Positions 54,881 through 64,000 of a stretch of 64,000 bases of DNA are shown one piece after another (positions within the stretch are counted from its first letter, which is position 1; each line of letters starts with the position of its first letter). The DNA lies in assembly GCA_029891385.1 (NCBI GenBank), contig CM057230.1, forward strand, positions 34,427,402-34,491,401, read 5' to 3'. The notes under the pieces are model-generated. The model saw nothing but the letters and a program-made list of their open reading frames with translations, ran no database searches and was not told where the DNA came from. This stretch comes from Erythroxylum novogranatense (taxonomy: Eukaryota; Streptophyta; Magnoliopsida; Malpighiales; Erythroxylaceae). A program made the position numbers and the translations under genes.

Positions 54881-55098
54881 AAGTCGACTTATATGGGACA
54901 TAAGTCGACTTGTTCGCTTAATAAGTCGACTTGTTTTCTGGATAAGTCGACTTGTTTGAAGAATAAGTCGACTTGTTCAAGATCTCAGTATAAGTCGACT
55001 TGTTCATGGGCAGATGACATAAGTCGACTTGTGTCATACAAGTCGACTTGTGTGTGGGCAGAAGCATAAGTCGACTTGCATTTGATGAAAGTCGACTT
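54881..55098. repeat. Ten AAGTCGACTT palindromes, first leader
   Basis: Ten copies of AAGTCGACTT in 218 bp, most as ATAAGTCGACTTGT, spaced 15-32 bp with dissimilar short spacers. The motif is a perfect 10-bp palindrome with a GTCGAC core and also occurs three times at the start of each LTR. Confidence 0.95.
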
Positions 55099-55302
55099 GT
55101 GGCATGCATAGGTGGGATGATGGATGATTTTAGGTATAGACTCAATGTGATTGATGAAATGCCCTAAATCATATCATATAGTCATGGTGACTATAATCCT
55201 ACGGCTTGGAGAAGAAGTAGATGAGACCCGAAATCCCTCCTCGGTATATGAAAACTAACGCCTTCCATTAATATGGTAAGAACCAGAGTTTTTATAGGGT
55301 TG

Positions 55303-55695
55303 GGTTGTTGAGCTAACCTCAAGCTCGCTCTATACGAATATGTTCGAACCATGAAAATGAGATTTTCAGATTAATGGGTCGGTTTTCCTGAAGCGTTGAT
55401 TTGTTGAGCTAACCTCAAGGTCAACGTGACAGAGGCGAAATTGGGTAGCATACATCGATGTATGCGCATCAAAGAGTTGATACCAATGTAAGTGCATACA
55501 TCAACAAGTTGATAAAGCGATCGATAGTTGTGTCTAAGATGTAATTGGTATATCGATACCTCCCGAGACATAAGGTGGCTTGTTGAGCAAACTCAAGGTC
55601 ATTCTTAATGTCGGTTATCGATGATACAATTGGTATGACCGATACTACCGATTGACCTAAGTTGTGGCTTGTTGGGTAAACCCAAGGTCACTCTT
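55303..55695 (+). repeat. Spaced TTGTTGAGCTAACCTCAAG repeats
   Basis: Four imperfect copies at about 55303, 55398, 55580 and 55668 (TTGTTGAGCTAACCTCAAG twice, then TTGTTGAGCAAACTCAAGG and TTGTTGGGTAAACCCAAGG), each followed by a CTC/GTCA word. The right parts can pair with the left (TTGGGTAAACCCAA), so small stems are possible. Confidence 0.75.
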
Positions 55696-55859
55696 AGCAA
55701 TGTCGGATATCGACCCACTAGGACATTATGTCACTTTGTTTCTCCGGATTCAGTAAAGAGGGTTATGGATTTTAGGAAACTAGTGGGAGCCATATGCATA
55801 TCATGCAAGTCCTTATGATCATGCAGGCATTTCTATTCTATCATTCCTCCTCTCTATCG

Positions 55860-56930
55860 CGCTAGGTTGATTGAAGAAGTCTTTCAAAGGTGAATTTACG
55901 CTCTCTATTCTGGACCGAATTTTCTTGATTGGCCGAGGAATCGAGAATTGTTCTTAGATCCGAGGAACGGGATACGCCCTAGATGTTCCACTTCCGTTGC
56001 ACTCTTTGTCGATGCTTCGATAAGGATCGAAAGTATATTGTAAGCATCTAAAGGATGTTGATATGGATACTTGCTTTATGCTTGCCTCGATGTCACTAGA
56101 GTGCAGGAGCAAAGACGAGTCCATGGATGCTCACTCTATAGTATTTCATCTTAGGGAGCCGTTTGATGAGTAAGCTCGGTCTCGAAAGGTTCGAGACCTC
56201 AAGGCTTCTCTTCACCATTAAAGATGACTCTGTGGATATTCTTTGCAAGATGCCCCGAAGATGAATGGCTATATTGAGAGATTGGCCGTCTTAGGATTTG
56301 TAATGGATTATGAGTTAAGTAGAGACTTAATTTAGTTGGATTGTCGATGGTTATTCACGGTTTGTGATAAACTATCGGATAAACCAAATATCCACAACAA
56401 TTCTCGGTGATCAATCTGCCAAGACAAAATGAAAGTGCGAGCTATCAAGAAGGATAGCAAGCAAGTGCTAATGGTGGATGCTTCTTCTTCTAGTTCAAAG
56501 AAGAAAAGGCCAAGAAATCAAAGGAAGTGCCATCAAGGAAAAACCAAAGAAATCGCCCCAAAAGATTTTGCTTTATGTGGCAAGTCTAGCCACTAGAGGC
56601 GAAACTGTAAAATCTATCTGGAGTCCTTGAAGCAGAAGAAGGCATCAGATGCCTCTACTCCTTCAATTATGTTTGTCATTGAGGTTAATACTATTCCTGA
56701 TCCAAACATATCGGTATTTGATACCGGATGTGGCTCATACATATGAAATGATATGCAGGGCCTCAGGGACAGTAGAAAGCTCATTCAAGGAGAACTAGAC
56801 CTTCGTGTAGGTAATGCAGCAAGAGTTGCTACATTAGCCATAGACACTTATGTCTTGCTACTCCCTACTGGGCTTATATTCAAATTGGATGATTGACATT
56901 TTGTACCTGTTTTAAACATAGAACATATTG
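55860..56930 (+). pseudogene. Copia gag and protease, degenerate
   Basis: Frames shift often. Near 56270-56470 the gag-like text reads LAVLGFVMDYELSRDLI and MKVRAIKKDSKQVLMVDASS. A lysine-rich stretch and a decayed knuckle (CGKSSH..RNCK) follow at 56575-56615. The protease is at 56690-56850: ISVFDTGCGSYI (active-site D-T-G), LRDSRKLIQGELDLRVGNAA. These blocks match a common plant copia family. Many one-base indels prevent any long frame. Confidence 0.78.
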
Positions 56931-57760
56931 TATGTTTTATGTTTAATTAGAGCTGGTTTCCATTGGACTTTTAGTATCAATGGTTGTTCTATTAGTTCGA
57001 ATGGAATGCTCTATGGTACTGGTACATTATGCAATAGAAATGACATATTAGATATGTCATATCCAGTTATGAATGTCAATGACGCGAAAAGACATAATCG
57101 AGATAATTTAAAATCAACTTACTTATGGCATTGTCGGCTTGGCCATATAAATGAGACACGCATCGCTAAGCTCCATAAGAGTGGATGTTTAGGGTCATTT
57201 GATTATGAATCATATGACACATGCGAATCTTGTTTATTAGGCAAGATGACTAAGTTATCCTTTAAAGGAAAGGGTGAACGAGTGAATGGAATATTAGACC
57301 TAATACATTCAGATGTATGTGGTCCGATGTCCATCCATGCCAGAAGTGGTTGTTTTTACTTCATTACTTTTATCGGTGATTATTCACGATATGGGTACCA
57401 GATTCTGTAGAGATACAAATCAAGCGCTTGAAACGCTCAAATAATTGAAATGAAGTAGAAAACTAACTTGGTAAAAGTATGAATACATTACGATCTGATC
57501 GTGGTGGAAAATGCTTAGACCAATAGTTTTTGATTATCTCAGAGATAATGAGATTTTATCTCAGTACACTCCACCTTGCACGCCGCAGCACAATAGTGTG
57601 GCTGAAAGGAGATATCGAACCTTGTTAGACATGGTGCGATTGATGATAGGTTTTGCACAGTTTTGGGGATATGCGCTTGAGACAGCTGTTTACTTGCTAA
57701 ACAGAGTTCCATTAAAGGCAGTTGTGGTTACTCCATATGGAGATATGGATTAACTGAAAG
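56928..57760 (+). pseudogene. Copia integrase
   Basis: The first block (160 codons from 56928) has YLWHCRLGHINETRIAKLH and ESCLLGKMTKLSF (HHCC zinc finger). LIHSDVCGPMSI (first catalytic D) and YFITFIGDYSRYGY follow, ending at TAG 57408. The second block (57511-57753) begins near a decayed SDRGG (second D) and reads PQHNSVAERRYRTLLDMVRL (catalytic E) and WGYALETAVYLLNRVP. A shift and stops separate the two. Catalytic residues are present but not in one frame. Confidence 0.9.
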
Positions 57761-58221
57761 CCCTATCTTTCTCATCCGAAAGTTTGGGGTTGTCACCTTC
57801 GTGAAGCGGATTACGATCGATACATTTGATGTAAAAGCTGACAAGTGTTTGTTCGTGGAATATCAATTCTACCTTGCTGAGGAACAAAAGTTGTTTGTTT
57901 CCAAGCATGCTGTTTTCTTAAAGAAAGAGTTTCTTTTACAAGAGGACAGTGGGAGCAAAGTTGAACTTGGAGAAGTTCAAGATGCTCGAACAAACATAGA
58001 TCAATCGCCGAACTCAAACTGCCACTCATATAGATGAGGTAACATTCAACCTTCTACTACACACTAATTTCAGTAGGTTAAGTAGGATACGCCTGCTCCC
58101 AGAGATATGAATTTCTTGTAAAGGAACAGAATGGCGTATTGCTCATATGAGATGATCGCTACTACCTATGAACAGTTACGAAAAGTTCGAGTCGGAACAT
58201 GGCTTTGTGCCATGAAATCAA
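57761..58221 (+). pseudogene. Copia integrase C-terminus and linker
   Basis: The 57801-58037 block reads ADKCLFVEYQFYLAEEQKLF, KHAVFLKKEFLLQEDSGSKV and ELGEVQDARTN, matching the IN-RT linker of the same copia family. Then follow stops and a short stretch without recognisable motif. Confidence 0.8.
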
Positions 58222-58857
58222 ATGGATTCCATGTATGAAAACCAAGTATGGACTTTGGTTGTTACACTGAAGGATAAAACCCACGGGGTGCAAAGGAGTT
58301 TTCGTAAGAAAACCAACATGGATGGTAATTTGATTACCTATAAAGCAATGCTTACGGTTAAAGGATTTAAATCACGAGATAAAGAGTTGACTATGACAAA
58401 ACCTTCAGCCCCGTAGCAATGCTTAAATCCATTAGGATACTCCTAGCCATTGCCACTCATTATGATTATGAGACATGATAAATGGATGGGAAGACAGCTT
58501 TCCTGAGAGGAAATCTACCCGAGGATGTGTATGACACAACCTGAGGGCTTCACTTCCATCGATGGCGAAAAGGTATGCAAGCTTCAGAAATCCATGTTTG
58601 GATTGAAACAAGCATCCAGGAGTTCGAATATCCGTTTTGATGAGGTACTCAAAGAGTTTGATTTCTCACAAAATCCAGATGATCATTGTGTGTATAAGAA
58701 GGTTAATGGGACTGCAATCGTATTCCTTGTGTTGTATGTAGATGACATATCGTTACTAGGAAACGATGTCTCTATCGCAATCGCTAAAATTTGGTTGTCC
58801 AATCGATTTGCGATGAAAGACCTTTGTGAAGCAACTTATATCCTAGGGATATAGCTT
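58222..58857 (+). pseudogene. Copia reverse transcriptase
   Basis: The first block (58222-58416) has MDSMYENQVWTLV and YKAMLTVKGF. The second (58525-58854) has EDVYMTQPEGF-like text, CKLQKSMFGLKQASRSSNIR, FSQNPDDHCVYKK and FLVLYVDDISLLGND (catalytic YVDD), ending AMKDLCEATYILGI. The first catalytic D region (about 58480, WMGRQLS in a shifted frame) is decayed. Shifts and a TAG at 58852 disable it. Confidence 0.9.
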
Positions 58858-59570
58858 TATAGAGATAAATCAAAAGGTTGCTTGGTCTTTCACAATCATC
58901 GTGCATAGATGAGATGCTAAAGAGGTTCAGCATGGAACAATGCTATGTACGAGTCCCGATGTATCGTATGCTCTAAGTGTTACGAGCAGATACCAATCGG
59001 ATCCTGGTGAGGGTCATGGGTGGTATCAAGAATATCCTCAAGTATCTTGCGAACTAAGGATGTTTTCTTGATCTATGGAGATGGAAATCTCCAGTGAGCG
59101 GGCATTCGGATGCTAGTATTTAATCGATAAGGATGATTATGAATCACAATCAGGTTATATACATTCACACTGAATAGCGTGGCGGTCAATTAGAAAAGTT
59201 TCAAAACAAGAGAGGACTGCGATTCATCAACCGAGGCAGAGTACATTGCCGCATGAGATGCGAAGGAAGCGGTTTGGATCAAGAAGTTCATTATCGAACT
59301 TGATCCGTCCCTGGTGTGATGGGCCCATAGGATTGTATTGTGATACAATGGGGCTAGTCGTGAGCAAAGGAACCAAGGTCTTATCGACGATCCGAACTCG
59401 TACTCGCCGATTCCATTTGATTCGGAGATCATTAGTCGACATGATATCTCGATAGAGAATTCTACAGAGCAAAGTGTTGTTGTTCGCTGACAAAGCCATA
59501 GTCACGGGAGAATTGTGATTCTCATGGACTCGCTTATGGTATTAGATACTAAGGCGATTGACTTTAGGTC
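58858..59570 (+). pseudogene. Copia RNase H, degenerate
   Basis: Across frames I see a decayed GYIFTLN block, KSFK followed by DSSTEAEYIAA and KEAVWIKKFIIEL (59220-59300). Then follow a YCDNNGA-like remnant and RRFHLIREII-like text before an ending near 59570. This is the copia RNase H with its E and D motifs, broken by indels. Confidence 0.8.
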
Positions 59571-59582
59571 AAGTGGGAGATT
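59570..59582 (+). other. Copia array polypurine tract
   Basis: AAGTGGGAGATT directly precedes the LTR start TGTAAGTG. Confidence 0.8.
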
Positions 59583-61502
59583 TGTAAGTGATAAGTCGAC
59601 TTGTACCATGTGTAAGTCGACTTACACATGTTCGATGCCGATAAGTCGACTTGTTCAAGGTCCAGATTGTTTATTTGTGCCCTAAAGGCAATCCCTTTAG
59701 CGCGTTTTATTCAAAGTCGTTATGTGGACTTTATGAATAAATAAAGAAAAGGCATTATTCATTAATTTGATATTCATAAACATTGTTTATGAATTGATTG
59801 ATCTTTAATCGAATTAATGAAGTCCATGATATATGACATAGCATGAAGGAAATTATGATGTGTTCATACTCCCGAGATTCCTATCATGTGCAATTATGTC
59901 AAGATATCTAAACTCTCCTAGTCATAGGATTAATGAGACCGACATCATTAATCCGGATAGACTAACACATGTCATATTCCTCGATTGGATCAGCGGTGGA
60001 TCTCGTAAAGCGTAAATATGAGATATTTAGAATTGACATGTGGATGCTTACTAGCGGTAGTAAGTTCATTGGATGACCCGCCATGAGATCATCACATGAA
60101 TATCTTATCTAAGTGTCGGTGATAATCTCATCATAGAATGGTGCAAGTATCCTTAGACTTGAGGTACTCGAGGATATCTTGAATCTCGATCCGTGCTTTG
60201 ACTCCATTCCTTGTTGCCTTCCGGAGGTAACTCATAGGGTGGTGCTTGGGTGCGACTTGAGGTATTCAAGATAATTGAGTAGCCAATAAAGGATTCACCA
60301 CTTACGGATTAGCGGAAGAGATACCGTGGCCTCTTCTCGGGATCATTACTAAGGTTTGGCAAGATGTATGACATGAAGAGTGTCTTCATTGACATATAGA
60401 GTAATGAGTCCCGTGAAGAGAAGCGATATCACTTAGGCTAGACTCGATCTAGTGAGAGTTGACACTTTGACCATACTCATAACCAAGTGGGTATAGGATG
60501 GTGAAAGGACGAATTGCACGGTAATTGTACATGGAAGGGTTCGTGATCCGGTTCGTGATGAATACATCAAACCGATTACTTTTCGTCAATTGGGGTCATG
60601 ATGTGTTGCTAGATACCGCCATGACTTGCTCAGATTAATTGTTAATCTAAGTGGCCAACATAACCGGAACCTAAAGGGTCACACGATAAGAGTGATTCGT
60701 AGAATCAGTAAAATAGTAATTGGACGAGTTCCAATTATGGAGAGCATTAGATTAATGGATCCCAATGGGATTGGGATATGTCCCGATGAGATCGCGACAT
60801 CGATATTGCTAAGAAAGGTTTCGGAGGCTGCCAAAGATCGGGGCCCGCTAAGCAGTAGGACCAACCCAGTTGGACTGGACCTTAGCAATTATATATTAAT
60901 TGATTAATTAAGTAATTAATTAATTAATTATATATATATATATGTCCATGTGCGTTGAAAGTGGGAGAAGAAATGTTAAAAGCTTTGAAAAGTCAAACAT
61001 CATTTATTACTTTCCTTAAATGATGTGCCATCCACTTGTAAGCTACTCATTGGTGTCTTAAAAGTTAATGAACACCAATATATATGCTGCTTGTTTCGTG
61101 GATGGCTACATATATGAGAGTTTCGATGGTTTCCTAAAAGGTTAAGAGAGAAAAATGCTTAAGTGTTAAGCAAAAGGTGAAAAAGGGTTTTCATTTCTTT
61201 ATTTTCTCTTAAGGCATCATCGATTCGCTCTTCTTCTCCAAGAATCCAACGTCGATCTGAAGCTCTCCAGACAGAGGTAGGCTCTAGCAGGCTTTAATCT
61301 GTTCTAGCTATTCCCGGTCAAAGGGTTTGATTCGTTAGATTTTACGATCTCTGCGTGGATCACCTTTAGAGATAGTCTCTTTGGCTATTTAGGTTGATGT
61401 CTTCATACCGATACCTGGATCCAGGATTCGGAAAGTCCTGAGAACAAAATTTTTGTTTTCCGCTGCCGGTACATGTGATGTACCTCCCGGAATTTTCCTA
61501 CA
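59583..61502 (+). repeat. Copia array LTR 2
   Basis: 1920 bp, aligned with LTR 1 throughout. The differences are mainly one- or two-base indels plus substitutions. It carries the 24-bp palindrome (59607-59630) and three AAGTCGACTT motifs. It is followed by a second internal region, so it is shared between two array units. Confidence 0.95.
59607..59630. repeat. Perfect 24-bp palindrome at LTR 2 edge
   Basis: Identical to that in LTR 1 (51850-51873). Confidence 0.95.
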
Positions 61503-61503
61503 G

Positions 61504-61515
61504 TGGTATCAGAGC
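61504..61515 (+). other. Copia array PBS 2
   Basis: TGGTATCAGAGC follows LTR 2, showing that the sequence after it is a second internal region and not host DNA. Confidence 0.95.
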
Positions 61516-64000
61516 GTCTGGTATCCCGTATGAAGCTAAAACCTAAGCGAGATCAGAAACCCTAATGGAATTTGCTGTTGATGCATGCTATCTGTTCAGA
61601 TTTCGAATTTATATTGTGATATGTTTTTTGAAATTTTTCTGCCCAGAATTGTTCATAACATGTTAGAGAATATGTCTATGAAATTTGAGAATTTATCGAT
61701 TTGATTTGATATAGTTTTGCTAATTAATCCCCTATGGTTACAGATGTTGTTTTGTGAAACGATTCTGGAACAGGCATGAGTATAAAATCGTGAATAAATT
61801 CTAGAAAAATTGTTTTTCGGATTTTTCTTCACCTACATGTCTCTAAGATGTTGGTTAATGTCTTTGAGCATGAAAATTGGATTTCAAGGTGATTGGATAT
61901 TTATTCACGAATTTATTCTATGCTGTTGGGAATTGCTGTGCTGATGAACACAGATTTTGAATCGATTTTGTTATTTAGGTTGACTGAGTTTTTGATGGCC
62001 TAAAATCCTGAAAATATTCATGTAGCATGTTCTGAACATGTAGTAACCTATATAATTTTCTCATGATTTATTGAAATTGTTTCATTGATCATTTCGAGCA
62101 ATGTACAGAACTGGACAGTTTTGTGAAAATTGTTGGGACTGTTTTGCTTGGCTTGATTGAGTGTGCTTTTTCAGTTCCATTCCTTGAACCATTTTAATGT
62201 GATTAAAAATGTGTTATCTTGATGTAGTATGATTGCCAAACTGAATTGCTTGAAGTTGTTTATCCTAGAATTTTCGGATGCCTAATTGATCACAATAGCG
62301 CCTCGTTAACATGTTGCATTATCTTGTTTGTTTTGACCGTCATATTTTTTATGGCATGTGCTGAAGTAAATTTGATAATGTATGTGCTAGCTAGAGATGC
62401 TTAGGTTGATAATTAGGTGTTCCTAAATTATTTGGAAATTAATGAGTTTTGACTCATTTCAAGTTTTTCATATAGTTTGACTATTTAAGGCATTCATGAA
62501 TCAATGAAGTGTTCATTGAGGCATCAATTCACGATATTACCCTAGGTATAATGGTATTGTGAATTGGAATTGCATGGATTGAGGAATTAGCCGATTAGAG
62601 TTTTAGCAAAATTCCTGGATAAGTCGACTTATATGGGACATAAGTCGACTTGTTCGCTTAATAAGTCGACTTGTTTTACGGATAAGTCGACTTGTTTCAA
62701 GAATAAGTCGACTTGTTCAAGATCTCAAGATATAAGTCGACTTGTTCATGGGCAGATGACATAAGTCGACTTGTGTCATACAAGTCGACTTGTGTGTGGT
62801 AGAAGCATAAGTCGACTTGCATTTGATGAAAGTCGACTTGTGGCATGCATAGTGGGATGATGGATGATTTTAGGTATAGACTCAATGTGATTGATGAAAT
62901 GCCCTAAATCATATCATATAGTCATGGTGACTATAATCCCACGGCTTGGAGAAGAAGTAGATGAGACCCAAATCCTCCTCGGTATATGAAAACTAACGCC
63001 TTCCATTAATATGGTAAGAACCGAGTTTTTATAGGGTTGGGTTGTTGAGCTAACCTCAAGCTCGCTCTATCTGAATATGTTGAACCATGAAAATGAGATT
63101 TTCAGATTAATGGGTCGGTTTTCCTAGAAGCGTTGATTTGTTGAGCTAACCTCAAGGTCAACGTGGACAGAGGCGTAAATGGGTAGCATACATCGATGTA
63201 TGCGCATCAAAGAGTTGATACCAATGTAAGTGCATACATCAACAAGTTGATAAAGACTGATCGATAGTTGTGTCTAAGATGTAATTGGTATATCCGATAC
63301 CTCCCGAGACATAAGGTGGCTTGTTGAGCAAACTCAAGGCCATTCTTAATGTCGGTTATCGATGATACAATTGGTATGACCGATACCTACCGATTGACCT
63401 AAGTTGTGGCTTATCGGGTAAACCCAAGGTCACTCTTAGCAATGTCGGATATCGACCCACTAGACATTATGTCACTTTGTTTCTCTGGATTAAGTAAAGA
63501 GGGTTATGGATTCTAGGAAACTAGTGGGAGCCATATGCATATCATGCAAGTCCTTATGATCACGCAGCATTTCTATTCTATCATTCCTTCTCTCTATCGC
63601 TAGGTTGATTGAAGAAGTCTTTCGAGGTGAATTTACGCTCTCTATTCGGACCGAATTTTCTTGATTGGTGAGGAATCGAGAATTGTTCTTAGATCCGAGG
63701 CGGGATACGTCTAGATGTTCCACTTCCGCCAGCACTCGCTTTGTCGATGCTTTCGATAAGGATCGAAAGTATATTGTAAGCATCTAAAGGGCGTTGATAT
63801 GGATACTTGCTTTATGCTTGCCTCGATGTCACTAGAGCTGCAGGAGCAAGACGAGTCCATGGATGCTCACTCTATAGTATTTTATCTTAGGGAGCCGTTT
63901 GATGAGTAAGTTCGATGCGAAAGGTTCGAGACCTCAAGGCTTCTCTTCACTATTAAAGATGGCTCCAGGATATCCGCCGGCAAGATGCCTCAAGATGAAT
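61516..64000 (+). mobile_element. Second copy of the copia internal region, incomplete
   Basis: Collinear with 53772-56270: leader, palindrome cluster, TTGTTGAGCTAACCTCAAG repeats, then the start of the gag-like region. It runs off the window. Compared with the first copy it has many small indels, including in GC-rich or homopolymer words. Confidence 0.93.
62621..62839. repeat. Ten AAGTCGACTT palindromes, second leader
   Basis: The same cluster as at 54881-55098, with all ten AAGTCGACTT cores unchanged even though the spacers have acquired indels. Confidence 0.95.

Larger units (their letters stand above)
53772..55850 (+). other. Copia array untranslated leader, first copy
   Basis: About 2 kb between PBS and the first gag-like sequence. 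It has no long frame or protein motif. It holds a palindrome cluster (54881-55098) and four spaced copies of a TTGTTGAGCTAACCTCAAG-type unit (55303-55690). Confidence 0.75.
51826..64000 (+). mobile_element. Ty1/copia array: LTR-internal-LTR-internal
   Basis: LTR 51826-53758, internal 53759-59582, LTR 59583-61502, then a second copy of the internal region from 61503 to the window end. Each LTR is followed by an initiator-Met PBS, and the second is preceded by a PPT. The LTRs are about 1.93 kb and start TGTAAGTGAT and end TTTTCCTACA. The two internal copies are nearly the same, with many one-base indels. The array interrupts the Tat gypsy after CTCTT (51821-51825). A third LTR and the target duplication should lie beyond the window. 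Confidence 0.9.

Noticed and set aside
54881..55145. 75-codon minus-strand frame rich in KSTY repeats (and its copy at 62697-62885)
   Set aside because: It is the translation of the AAGTCGACTT palindrome cluster; no evidence for a protein.
60626..60907. 93-codon frame inside LTR 2
   Set aside because: Chance frame in an LTR; the matching LTR 1 segment does not keep it open.

Overview
This is a plant nuclear sequence, most likely from a eudicot with a repeat-rich genome. It holds plant LTR retrotransposons of several lineages (chromodomain Ty3/gypsy, Tat-type Ty3/gypsy with two RNase H domains, several Ty1/copia), a Cassandra TRIM array carrying 5S rRNA-like sequence, a CACTA transposon, a PIF/Harbinger relic and a Tourist-like MITE. 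I see no intact host gene, tRNA gene, true rRNA gene, CRISPR array or bacterial feature. I cannot name the species. Most of the window is AT-rich; the Tat element at about 43.6-51.8 kb is clearly more GC-rich.

Layout. (1) 1-1825: no recognisable gene. (2) 1826-18646: a minus-strand Ty1/copia element split inside its RNase H domain by a complete chromodomain (Tekay/Del-like) gypsy element at 2406-13347. The gypsy has about 3-kb LTRs and a perfect 5-bp target duplication (CATTA). The copia also has a 763-bp tandem duplication of its reverse transcriptase region. (3) 18647-23542: non-coding, with one probable LTR relic near 19.6-21.0 kb. (4) 23546-29843: a three-level nest. A Tourist-like MITE (TTA duplication) is split by a 5.9-kb Pack-CACTA element (AAA duplication). 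The CACTA carries exons resembling a GRIP-type golgin (GC3/GC4-like), joined to a CACTA transposase tail. One intron of that captured gene holds seven Cassandra LTRs in an inverted array. (5) 29.85-35.8 kb: diverged direct repeats, a possible single ATG8-like exon, a minus-strand copia relic, and a PIF/Harbinger relic (DDE transposase plus Myb/SANT-like protein). (6) 35.9-39.7 kb: a non-coding LTR element relic. (7) 40.95-43.59 kb: a plus-strand copia relic cut off in its reverse transcriptase. (8) 43593-51825: a minus-strand Tat-type gypsy carrying an antisense gene and a 66-bp minisatellite, cut at its 5' side. (9) 51826-64000: a copia array LTR-internal-LTR-internal running off the window, with many copies of the palindrome AAGTCGACTT.

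How the parts relate. Almost every boundary is an insertion of one element into another, so the window records successive transposition: Tekay into copia, Cassandra into Pack-CACTA into MITE, copia array into Tat gypsy, and Tat gypsy probably into copia. All coding regions are broken by stops, shifts or deletions, apart from exon-sized frames. The longest open frames are the Tekay PR-RT (472 codons) and the antisense frames of the Tat element (262, 286 and 169 codons). The parts most worth a second look are the captured golgin exons with the inverted Cassandra array, the Tat antisense gene with its minisatellite, and the AAGTCGACTT palindrome family shared by the LTR edge and leader of the last copia.
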